Positions 57,636-64,000 of a stretch of DNA of 64,000 nt are shown piece by piece. The stretch covers positions 1 to 64,000 of the forward strand of contig JAWKSY010000010.1 of assembly GCA_041402125.1 (NCBI GenBank). The letters are read 5' to 3'. The notes under the pieces are model-generated. The model ran no database searches. It saw nothing but the letters and a program-made list of their open reading frames with translations, and was not told the origin of the DNA. Position numbers and translations under genes: made by a program. Every line of letters begins with the position of its first letter. Within the stretch, counting starts at the first letter, position 1. Origin of the DNA: JAWKSY01 sp041402125 (GTDB lineage Bacteria; Planctomycetota; GCA-002687715; DRQF01).

Positions 57636-58694
57636 TCAGAGATCCTCGGCGCTCTCGAGGATCTCCTTGAGGATGTCGAGGTTCTCGAGGATCTGCCCCG
57701 TGCCGCGCGCCACCGCGGTGAGCGGATCGGCGGCGACATGGCACTGCAGGTCGATCGTGCTCTGGATGCGCTTGTCGAGGCCGCGGAGGAGCGCGCCGCC
57801 GCCGCAGAGGGTGAGGCCGCGGTGCACGAGGTCCGCCGCGAGCTCCGGGTCGGTGCGCTCGAGGGTCCGGCGGATCGCCTGGACGATCGTCTCGACCGGC
57901 TCGCGCAGCGCCTCGCGGATCTCCTCGGAGCTGACGACCACGCTCTTCGGCAGACCGTTGCCGAGGTCGCGGCCGCGCACCGTCATCTCGTACTCCTGCT
58001 CGAGCGGGAAGGCCGAGCCGATGCAGATCTTGATCTTCTCCGCCATCTGGACGCCGATGAGCAGGTTGTGCGCCTTCTTCATCCAGGAGGCGATGGCCTC
58101 GTCCATCTCGTCGCCCGCGACGCGGATGCTCTCGGAGCAGGCGACGCCGGCCAGCGACATGACGGCGACCTCGGTGGTGCCGCCGCCGATGTCGACGATC
58201 AGGCTGCCCGCCGCCTCGCGGATGGGCAGGCCGACGCCGAGACCGGCCGCCATCGGCTCGTCGATGAGGAAGACGCGGCGCGCGCCGGCGCGCTCGGCCG
58301 AATTGATGACGGCGCGCTTCTCGACCTGGGTGATGCCCGACGGCACCGCGATGACGATCTGCGGGGCCGCGAGCAGGCGCTTGCCGCCCTGCACCTTTCG
58401 GATGAAGTAGCGCAGCATCGCCTCGGTGACCTCGAAGTCGGCGATCACGCCGTCCTTGAGGGGTCGGATCGCCTCGATGTTCGAGTGCGTCTTGCCGAGC
58501 ATCTCCTTGGCGCGCTGACCGACGGCCTCGCCGTCGAGGAGGACGGTGTTCGTCCCCTTGCGCACCGCCACCACCGAGGGCTCGGCGATGACCACGCCGC
58601 GCCCCTGGACACACACCAGCGTGTTCGCCGTTCCCAGATCGACCCCCATGTCGATCGAGAAGACGCCCGCGACCTTGTCGATGATTCCGAACAT
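57636..58694 (-). CDS. mreB: Rod-shape determining actin homologue MreB
   Basis: A 352-residue actin-fold ATPase that forms membrane filaments directing wall growth. FSIDMGVDLGTANTLVCVQG, RPLKDGVIADFEVTEAMLRY, IAVPSGITQVEKRAVINSAE, FLIDEPMAAGLGVGLPI, SLIVDIGGGTTEVAVMSLAG and LCGGGALLRGLD are family motifs. The ATG at 58694 begins MFGIIDK, the usual amphipathic start; an upstream in-frame ATG has no homology. First gene of the elongation cluster, intact. Confidence 0.97.
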   Translation of the reverse strand: MFGIIDKVAGVFSIDMGVDLGTANTLVCVQGRGVVIAEPSVVAVRKGTNTVLLDGEAVGQRAKEMLGKTHSNIEAIRPLKDGVIADFEVTEAMLRYFIRKVQGGKRLLAAPQIVIAVPSGITQVEKRAVINSAERAGARRVFLIDEPMAAGLGVGLPIREAAGSLIVDIGGGTTEVAVMSLAGVACSESIRVAGDEMDEAIASWMKKAHNLLIGVQMAEKIKICIGSAFPLEQEYEMTVRGRDLGNGLPKSVVVSSEEIREALREPVETIVQAIRRTLERTDPELAADLVHRGLTLCGGGALLRGLDKRIQSTIDLQCHVAADPLTAVARGTGQILENLDILKEILESAEDL

Positions 58695-58839
58695 GATTCC
58701 CCCCAACCGCCATGACGGCCCACGACGCACCGGAGAGACGGAAAAACCGTCCCCAGACCGGCGCCGCTCGACCAGCGAACTCGAATTGTCGGGAGACCCG
58801 ACCTCACGCCGCCGCGAGCGGAGCGCGCCGCATGGAGGG

Positions 58840-58848
58840 ACCGTATCA
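58840..58848 (-). promoter_or_regulatory. Extended -10 promoter upstream of mreB
   Basis: TGATACGGT lies 146 bases before the mreB ATG. It fits the local extended -10 pattern. The rest of the 58695-59053 gap holds only the hairpin at 58987-59027; I see no gene in it. Confidence 0.4.
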
Positions 58849-58986
58849 ACGAGGGGATACAGCGATTCCGCGCGGATCGTCAGGGTCGATTACCAACCGC
58901 ACGCGGAGGATAATCGATGGGCGCGGTCGCGCGCAACGACGCGTCGGAAAGTCGGCGCGGATTCGCGTCGCGAGGGGGACGGAAAC

Positions 58987-59027
58987 GGAGCCGGCCGCGA
59001 TCCTCGTCGTGGAGCGCGGCCGGCTCC
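58987..59027 (-). terminator. Hairpin terminator after the 55-residue membrane protein gene
   Basis: 13-bp arms (58987-58999, 59015-59027) with a 15-base loop, 27 bases after the stop at 59054. It would end the transcript that starts at the strong promoter near 60238. Confidence 0.55.
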
Positions 59028-59053
59028 CGTTCGAACTTCCGGAGTCTTCCGGG

Positions 59054-59221
59054 TCAGCGCATCGGGCCGACCAGGAAGGCCTCTCCGGTCGCCTTCATCA
59101 TCATGAGGATGGCGCCGAGGAGCATCAGGAAGGTCACGATCACGATGCCGCTGGTGAGCGCGGCGCCGGTGTCGACGGCTTCTTCGGCGTCGTCGTAGAC
59201 GTCGTCCATTTCGTCAGCCAT
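59054..59221 (-). CDS. Small single-span membrane protein, 55 residues
   Basis: A short gene missed by length cut-offs. It encodes an acidic N-terminus (MADEMDDVYDDAEEAVDTGA) and one membrane helix (TSGIVIVTFLMLLGAILMMM), ending KATGEAFLVGPMR. GGGAGAG precedes the ATG at 59221 by 7-8 bases. It follows the coiled-coil protein gene by 21 bases and is followed by a hairpin, so the two form a two-gene unit. I do not recognise a family. The charge pattern suggests an N-out or N-in single-pass protein that could partner the coiled-coil protein. Confidence 0.7.
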   Translation of the reverse strand: MADEMDDVYDDAEEAVDTGAALTSGIVIVTFLMLLGAILMMMKATGEAFLVGPMR

Positions 59222-59242
59222 GGGTCGTCTCTCCCTTTCCGA

Positions 59243-60085
59243 TCAGAGCTTCGTGGCGCGGTCGCCCGAACGGGGCTGCCGACCCGGCATGCGGACGTCG
59301 ATCGAACCCACGCTGCGGCCGTCCTCGACGCGGTCGATGCGGACGGTGCAGATGAAGTCGGCGCCGCGGACGATGTCGTACTCGTGGCCGACCTTGATGC
59401 CGACGCCGGTGCCGCGGTTGATCTCGACGAGGTTGGTGGCCGCGTCGAAGCGGAGGACCTGGCCGTCGATCTTCGGCTCGTCGCCGGTCGGCGGCGGCGG
59501 GTAGACGGCGACCCAGCGGGCGTGCTCGCGGTCGAGGGCCTCGAGCTGCTTCTGGATCACGCTCTTGCCGTCGCTGGTGGTCGTGAGCATGGCCTGGAAC
59601 TCGTCGCGGGAGGCGATGGCGTCGGCCTTCTCCTTCATCGCGGCGAGAGCCTTGTCACGGTCGTCCAGGCTGGCCTGGCGGTAGGTGTCGACCTGACCGC
59701 GGAGCTCCTTGAGCTCGTCCTTGAGGGCGCCGATCTGCTCCGTGGCGGAGGAGTGCGTGGCCTGGAGGGTCGTGAGGGTGCTCTCGACGTTCCGGCGCTC
59801 GCGCTGCTCGCCCTCGAGCTTGGCGGTCAGGTTGCCCTTCTCGCTCTCGAGCGTCGTGATCGTCGCCTTGGCGCGATCCAGATCGCTCTGGACCCGGCCC
59901 TTGTCGGTCTCGAGCGCGGCGCGCTCGTTGAGCATCTGGGCCACCTGGTCGGCCCGGTCACTCTTCTCCTTCTCGAGCTGCGTACGGATGTCTTCCTTCT
60001 GGTGGAGGAAGGTCCCCGCGGCCATCAGGAATCCGGCGGCCAGGATCAGGTTGAGCACCACGAATACACGTGCGACTGCGTTCAT
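59243..60085 (-). CDS. Membrane-anchored coiled-coil protein, paralogue of the BRCT-like protein
   Basis: A 280-residue protein: one N-terminal membrane helix (about 6-24, RVFVVLNLILAAGFLMAAGT), a coiled coil (about 28-190) and a C-terminal beta-rich module of about 80 residues. The module has KIDGQVLRFDAATNLVEIN, GVGIKVGHEYDIVRGADFIC and SGDRATKL. This is the same order as in the 35824-37104 protein (DGQIIEID... INLG ... RRGTRFKTFG ... AGDQL), without the BRCT-like end. It resembles FlgT-C/OB-type modules seen in envelope proteins. It has a consensus promoter and is followed by the 55-residue membrane protein gene. Function unknown; an abundant envelope structural role is inferred. Confidence 0.75.
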   Translation of the reverse strand: MNAVARVFVVLNLILAAGFLMAAGTFLHQKEDIRTQLEKEKSDRADQVAQMLNERAALETDKGRVQSDLDRAKATITTLESEKGNLTAKLEGEQRERRNVESTLTTLQATHSSATEQIGALKDELKELRGQVDTYRQASLDDRDKALAAMKEKADAIASRDEFQAMLTTTSDGKSVIQKQLEALDREHARWVAVYPPPPTGDEPKIDGQVLRFDAATNLVEINRGTGVGIKVGHEYDIVRGADFICTVRIDRVEDGRSVGSIDVRMPGRQPRSGDRATKL

Positions 60086-60237
60086 GCCTTTGTCGTTCCC
60101 TTCGTTGGGCTTGAGCGGCCGACCCGCCGCCGGCGGACCTGGCGCGGGCTCATCGAGCTGGGACTCTCTCCAGTGCTTTGGCTCTTCGGGAGTTAGGGAG
60201 GCTACCCGGAGGCACCCCCCCTCGCGAAGATGTGGCG

Positions 60238-60265
60238 ATTTTATGGAGGCGCGGCCCCCTGTCAA
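60238..60265 (-). promoter_or_regulatory. Consensus sigma-70 promoter of the coiled-coil paralogue
   Basis: TTGACA (60265-60260), 16-base spacer, TAAAAT (60243-60238). The best promoter in the window. It lies 20 bases beyond the lnt stop, giving a leader of about 145 bases. Confidence 0.8.
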
Positions 60266-60284
60266 GGCGACATCATTTTAGCGT

Positions 60285-62009
60285 TCAGAGGCCCAAGTCC
60301 TCGCGCCGAAATGACTTGCCGAACGCAGCCGCGAGCGACAGCAGGATCGAGGCCGCCGCGAACACGGCGCGGACGCTCCACCCCGCCCCGTCGGGTGCTC
60401 GCGGGGGATCCCCGACCGGCACGCGGGCCGAATAGACGCCCGCCACGCGCTCTCGCCGGCCGTCGACGCTGACCACGGCCCGTTCGCGGCCCGCGGCGTC
60501 GATGAGGGCGCTGATCCCGGTGTTGCCGGCGCGGAAGATCGCGCGACGGTTCTCGATCGCGCGGAAACGCAGCGCGAGGTGCACGAGCTTCATCTCCGCG
60601 CTGTCGCCGTACCACACGTCGTTGCTCACGTTGACGTAGAAGTCCGCCCCGTGGCGTCGCGCCTCGGCGAAGAGCTTGGGGAAGATGATCTCGTAGCAGA
60701 TGGTGACGCCGAAGCGCGGCCCCGCGGGCCCGAGGCGCATCACGCCGTCGCTCGTTCCGGGCGTGTGCGCCGGCGTGAAGCCGGAGCGCTCGCGGATGAG
60801 ATCGAGGAGTTCCGCGCGGAAGGGGATCCCCGGCACGCGCTCGCCGAAGGGCACGAGCGCGCGCTTCGCGTAGCGCCCCTCCTCGACGAGACCGCCGTCG
60901 CGATGCGCGAGGAGGATCGCCGCGTTGCGCTCGGAGTGGCCCTTGCCGGTGGCCTCCTCCTCGCCCTCGCCGCGATCGGAGTAGATCTGCAATCCGGCGA
61001 GGTGCCGCGGGGCGCCCTCTCCCGTGCGTCTCGCGGCGGCGTCGAGACCGGTCGCGCGCGCGAAGCCCTCGGCCAGCCCACGACCGCCCCCCGAGCTCCG
61101 GGAGGCGAAGAGCTGCTCCGGCGTCCAGGCCACGGGCGCCGAGGCGCGCCGCGCGTCGTCGAGCGGCGGAAGGCTCGATTCGGGCCAGACGACGAGATCG
61201 ATCGGGCCCTTCGCCTCGCGTCGTCCGCGCTCGACGAGCGCGAGCTGCCGTTCGAGGAAGTGCCAGCTCGGCGAGAGCCCGCGCGACGCGGCCTCGCGAC
61301 GCTCCTCGAGCGTGACGTTCGGCTGGATCCCCAGCAGTCGCGGCCCCTCGACCTCGGCCTCGCTCACCCCGCGGAGGCGCCAGGCCCCGAAGGCGACGGT
61401 GAGGAGCGCGGCGAGGACGGCGGCCGCGAGCGCCGCGCCGCGGTCGCGGCGGGAGCGCTCGCGCGCGACGAGCGCGGCGAGGCCTCCGTTGACGAGCAGC
61501 ACCGCCGCCGAGACCAGCGGCACCCCGCCCAGCTCGGCCGCCTGCACGAGGAGCGGCCGGTTGCCGAGCGCGTAGCCGGGGCTCGCCCAGGAGAGTCCCT
61601 CGAGGGCCCACTCGCGCAGGATCTCGTGGCCGGGGATCACGACGGCCAGGACGGCCCAGGGGGCGAGCCGGGCGCGCAGACAGGCGCGGCGCAGGAGCCA
61701 GGCGAGCGGGAGCGAGAACAGGAGGTAGAGGCCGGCGATGAGGGCCCAGCCCAGCCAGGCGAGCGCCCCCACCGTCGTCATCGAGGTGATCCAGAAGAGC
61801 TGCGCGCCGCCCTGCAGGGCCTGGGCGAGGAGGAAGCCGGGAAGGAAACCGCGCTCGCCCCAGCGCCCGAGCCCGAGAAGCAGCGGCACGAAGGCGACCA
61901 GGATCAGGAGGTCAGCCCCGAGGGGCGGGAAGGCGGCGATCTCGAGGAGGCCCGTCGCGGCGCCGGCGAGGCACCAGCGGAGCGGGCCGGACGGGCGCGC
62001 GGCGTTCAC
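60285..62009 (-). CDS. lnt: Apolipoprotein N-acyltransferase
   Basis: A 574-residue inner membrane enzyme that adds the third acyl chain to lipoproteins. The N-terminal half has seven or eight membrane helices. The nitrilase domain carries the catalytic triad: Glu in LVVWPESSLPPL, Lys in EEGRYAKRALVPFGERVPG, Cys in FGVTICYEIIFP. NVSNDVWYGDSAE is also conserved. An extra loop of about 60 residues (GGGRGLAEGFARATG and EGEEEATGKGHS) lies between the Glu and Lys motifs. Final membrane helix near the C-terminus. It lies 3 bases after moeA. Confidence 0.93.
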   Translation of the reverse strand: MNAARPSGPLRWCLAGAATGLLEIAAFPPLGADLLILVAFVPLLLGLGRWGERGFLPGFLLAQALQGGAQLFWITSMTTVGALAWLGWALIAGLYLLFSLPLAWLLRRACLRARLAPWAVLAVVIPGHEILREWALEGLSWASPGYALGNRPLLVQAAELGGVPLVSAAVLLVNGGLAALVARERSRRDRGAALAAAVLAALLTVAFGAWRLRGVSEAEVEGPRLLGIQPNVTLEERREAASRGLSPSWHFLERQLALVERGRREAKGPIDLVVWPESSLPPLDDARRASAPVAWTPEQLFASRSSGGGRGLAEGFARATGLDAAARRTGEGAPRHLAGLQIYSDRGEGEEEATGKGHSERNAAILLAHRDGGLVEEGRYAKRALVPFGERVPGIPFRAELLDLIRERSGFTPAHTPGTSDGVMRLGPAGPRFGVTICYEIIFPKLFAEARRHGADFYVNVSNDVWYGDSAEMKLVHLALRFRAIENRRAIFRAGNTGISALIDAAGRERAVVSVDGRRERVAGVYSARVPVGDPPRAPDGAGWSVRAVFAAASILLSLAAAFGKSFRREDLGL

Positions 62010-62012
62010 GCG

Positions 62013-63275
62013 TCAGCCCCGGGACGCACGGGGCGAGCGCCGCAGCGCCTCGGACTCGATCACGAGCACCGTCGCCATCTCCCCCGCCGCCGGCGGGGCC
62101 TCGCCGGTCGGGACGACGACGAAGGCGTTCGCGTCGGCCAGCCCGCGGAGATCGCCGCTGCCGTGCCACTCGAGCGCCCGCACCCCGAGCCCCTCGTCCG
62201 TCGACTCCAGGACGGCGGGCAGGTGCTGGGTCCGCGGCATCGCGCGGCCGGCGCAATCCGCCGCGACGCGCACGCGGATCTCCAGCGGGGTCGCCGCCCG
62301 ACCGGTGAGACCGCGCAGGAAGGGCCGCACGAAGAGCTCGAAGGTCACGAAGGAGGAGACGGGATTCCCGGGCAGCCCGAAGACGAAGACGCGCCGTCCC
62401 TCGACATCGAGCGAGCCGAAGAGCAGTGGCTTGCCCGGCTTGATCGCGACGCGCTCCAGCTTCACCGCGAGGCCGCGCTCCTTGAGGGCGACGTGGACGA
62501 AGTCGTAGTCGCCCATCGAGACGCCGCCCGACAGGATCAGGACGTCGGCGGCGAGTCCGCGGTCGAGGAAGGCGTCGACGTCCTCGCGCGTGTCGCGGGC
62601 GATGCCGAGGCGCTCGGCGCGGATCCCCTCCCCCAGCGCCGCGACCTGGGCGGCCAGCATGTGGGCGTTCGATTCCCGGATCTGGCCCGGGCCCGGCCGC
62701 CCCGCTCCGGGCGGGACGAGCTCGTCGCCGGTCGCGACGACGGCGACGCGCGGCCGCGGGAAGACGCGGACGCGATCGCGACCGACGCTGGCGAGGACGC
62801 CGATCTCGACCGGACGCAGCGGCGTCCCGCGACGCAGGACCACCTCTCCCTCGCGGACGTCCTGGCCGCGGGGGGCGACGTTCGCCCCCGCCCGCGTCTC
62901 GTCCTCGAGGGCGACGCGGTCGCCGCCGAGGTCGCGCGAGCGCTCGACCATGACGACGGCGTCGGCGCCGGCGGGCATCGGGGCGCCGGTCATGATCCGA
63001 GCGCAGGCGCCGGGACCGACCTCGAAGTCCGCCACCTCGCCGGCCGCGACGGTGCCGACGACCGCGAGCTCGGCGGCGCCGGCCGCGAGGTCCGCCGCCC
63101 GCACCGCGAACCCGTCCATGCTCGCCCGGTCGAAGGGCGGCTGGTCCATGTCGGCGGCGACGTCCTCGGCGAGGACGCGACCCAGGGCCTCGTCGAGCGC
63201 GACGGACTCGCCGTCGCCCACGACCTCGGGGATCGCGGCGAAGAGGATGCGCAGGGCTTCGTCCTTCGGCGTCAC
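62013..63275 (-). CDS. moeA: Molybdopterin molybdenumtransferase
   Basis: A 420-residue enzyme inserting molybdate into adenylated molybdopterin. DEALGRVLAEDVAADMDQPP and FDRASMDGFAVRAADL open domain I; GAPMPAGADAVVMVE follows. The catalytic domain has VAVVATGDELVPPG, GQIRESNAHML, VLILSGGVSMGDYDFV and FGLPGNPVSSFVTFELFV. GTG at 63275 overlaps the stop of the radical SAM gene (GTGA). No other molybdenum cofactor genes are in view. Fused or paired radical SAM enzymes elsewhere suggest cofactor use, but the link here is positional. Confidence 0.94.
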   Translation of the reverse strand: MTPKDEALRILFAAIPEVVGDGESVALDEALGRVLAEDVAADMDQPPFDRASMDGFAVRAADLAAGAAELAVVGTVAAGEVADFEVGPGACARIMTGAPMPAGADAVVMVERSRDLGGDRVALEDETRAGANVAPRGQDVREGEVVLRRGTPLRPVEIGVLASVGRDRVRVFPRPRVAVVATGDELVPPGAGRPGPGQIRESNAHMLAAQVAALGEGIRAERLGIARDTREDVDAFLDRGLAADVLILSGGVSMGDYDFVHVALKERGLAVKLERVAIKPGKPLLFGSLDVEGRRVFVFGLPGNPVSSFVTFELFVRPFLRGLTGRAATPLEIRVRVAADCAGRAMPRTQHLPAVLESTDEGLGVRALEWHGSGDLRGLADANAFVVVPTGEAPPAAGEMATVLVIESEALRRSPRASRG

Positions 63276-64000
63276 GCGTCCGCTCCCTCGGGCCGACGGA
63301 TCACGTCCATGAACGACGAGACCGAGAAGACGGCGCGGCCGAGCCCGGGCTCGCCGTAGCCGCGAGGCGCCGGCAGCGCGTTGCGCTCGTGGGTGTCGCG
63401 CCAGACGCGGAGCAGGCCGACGTGGTAGCGCAGCGACGCGGGACCGGCCTCGGCCGCGCCGAGGACGCTCAGGGGCTCCGGGCACCAGGTGGTGAAGCGC
63501 GGCATCACGCCCTGCGACATGAAGAACTCGAGCCCCTCGCCGGTGGAGGCCCAGGCCTCCTCCTCGGTGCGGAAGCCGAAGGGGCGCGCCATCTCGATCC
63601 CCGCCACGAAGTTCGGGATGACCGAGTGCGCGGGGAAGATGTCGCGCGCGTCGAGGATGCGCTGGATCCACTCGTCGCGGCCCACGTAACGGGACTTGCC
63701 GGGGCAGATGCGCTCGAAGAGGTCGCGGTCCCAGATCTCGTAGTTCGGGTGATAGATCTGGATGCCCGCGTCTCGGATGCGGCGGACGTCCTCCGCGGGC
63801 AGCGCCTGGACGACCATCTTGCCGATCCAGCGGCCCGGGAAGGCCCGCTCGATCGCCTCGGCGTACTCGACGTAGAACTCCGCCTCGCCCTTCTGCTGGA
63901 GCTTCGAGGTGATGCTCCCGCCGGTGAGGGTGTAGGCCTTCGCCCGCGAGGGCGTGTCCGCGATCATCCGCAGGGCCTCGAGCATGCGCTCGACCGGCTT
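63272..64000 (-). CDS. Radical SAM-family protein, C-terminal part
   Basis: 243 codons of a gene running off the right edge; the N-terminus with the expected CxxxCxxC cluster motif is outside. The visible part has YTLTGGSITS, a Gly-rich SAM-contact-like motif, VVQALPAEDVRRIRDAGIQI, YHPNYEIWDRDLFERICPGK and HSVIPNFVAGIEMARPFGF, as in the second half of a radical SAM TIM barrel of the biotin synthase-like group. Substrate unknown. It is translationally coupled to moeA. The radical SAM assignment is inferred from the barrel half only. Confidence 0.6.
   Translation of the reverse strand, partial: KPVERMLEALRMIADTPSRAKAYTLTGGSITSKLQQKGEAEFYVEYAEAIERAFPGRWIGKMVVQALPAEDVRRIRDAGIQIYHPNYEIWDRDLFERICPGKSRYVGRDEWIQRILDARDIFPAHSVIPNFVAGIEMARPFGFRTEEEAWASTGEGLEFFMSQGVMPRFTTWCPEPLSVLGAAEAGPASLRYHVGLLRVWRDTHERNALPAPRGYGEPGLGRAVFSVSSFMDVIRRPEGADA

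Overview
This is a 64 kb chromosomal window of roughly 70% G+C from a diderm bacterium that makes lipid A. Envelope genes include lpxA, lpxB, a fused lpxC-fabZ, an OmpH/Skp-like chaperone, bamA and lnt. The rod-elongation genes mreB, mreC, mreD, PBP2 and rodA are also present. The LpxC-FabZ fusion, large secreted HEAT-repeat protein, several coiled-coil membrane proteins and long low-complexity tails on S2, S6, L9 and Rho fit a Planctomycetota or related PVC/FCB lineage. I cannot fix the phylum from sequence alone. There is no prophage, plasmid, CRISPR array or defence island; the content is almost entirely housekeeping.

Layout. 0-2.6 kb: end of proC, then a BatA/DUF58 pair. 2.6-7.1 kb: xseA-xseB-ispA-dxs (isoprenoid precursors and exonuclease VII). 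7.1-12.2 kb: a coupled trio of membrane or unknown proteins, then pabB-pabC. 12.2-15.4 kb: xerC and a PrkA-type kinase. 15.4-18.9 kb: tRNA-Glu and tRNA-Lys, then rpsB-tsf-pyrH-frr. 18.9-28 kb: lipid A and outer membrane assembly (lpxB divergent from bamA-ompH-lpxC/fabZ-lpxA-oxidoreductase) and dnaB. 28-32.7 kb: glmU-rplY-pth-rpsF-rpsR-rplI and two tRNA-Gln genes. 32.7-37.1 kb: cinA, tatC with an extra C-terminal domain, and a membrane-anchored coiled-coil protein ending in a BRCT-like domain. 37.7-39.9 kb: coaE-rho. 40-48.3 kb: HEAT protein, lipoprotein, recG, a DUF1858 protein, an FGE-fold protein and an XRE-cupin regulator. 48.5-52.1 kb: ECF sigma/anti-sigma pair and an aspartokinase. 52.1-60.1 kb: mreBCD-mrdA-rodA, a 55-residue membrane protein and a paralogue of the BRCT-like protein. 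60.3-64 kb: lnt, moeA and a truncated radical SAM gene.

Most genes lie on the minus strand in tightly coupled operons with ATGA or GTGA overlaps. Many operon heads carry an extended -10 element (TG-N-TA....) without a recognisable -35. The two coiled-coil paralogues instead have near-consensus TTGACA promoters.

Reading frames are broken in clusters (about 1.2-2.3, 14.3-15.2, 43.9-46.95 and 53.9-54.5 kb). These hit genes expected to be essential or conserved (PBP2, recG, prkA), while all genes between are intact. Local sequence or assembly error is the likeliest cause. The most interesting leads are the BRCT-like envelope protein and its paralogue, an atypical DXS, the palindromic repeats near 35.7 and 40.0 kb, the TatC extension, and a lone GnnA-like oxidoreductase in the lipid A cluster.
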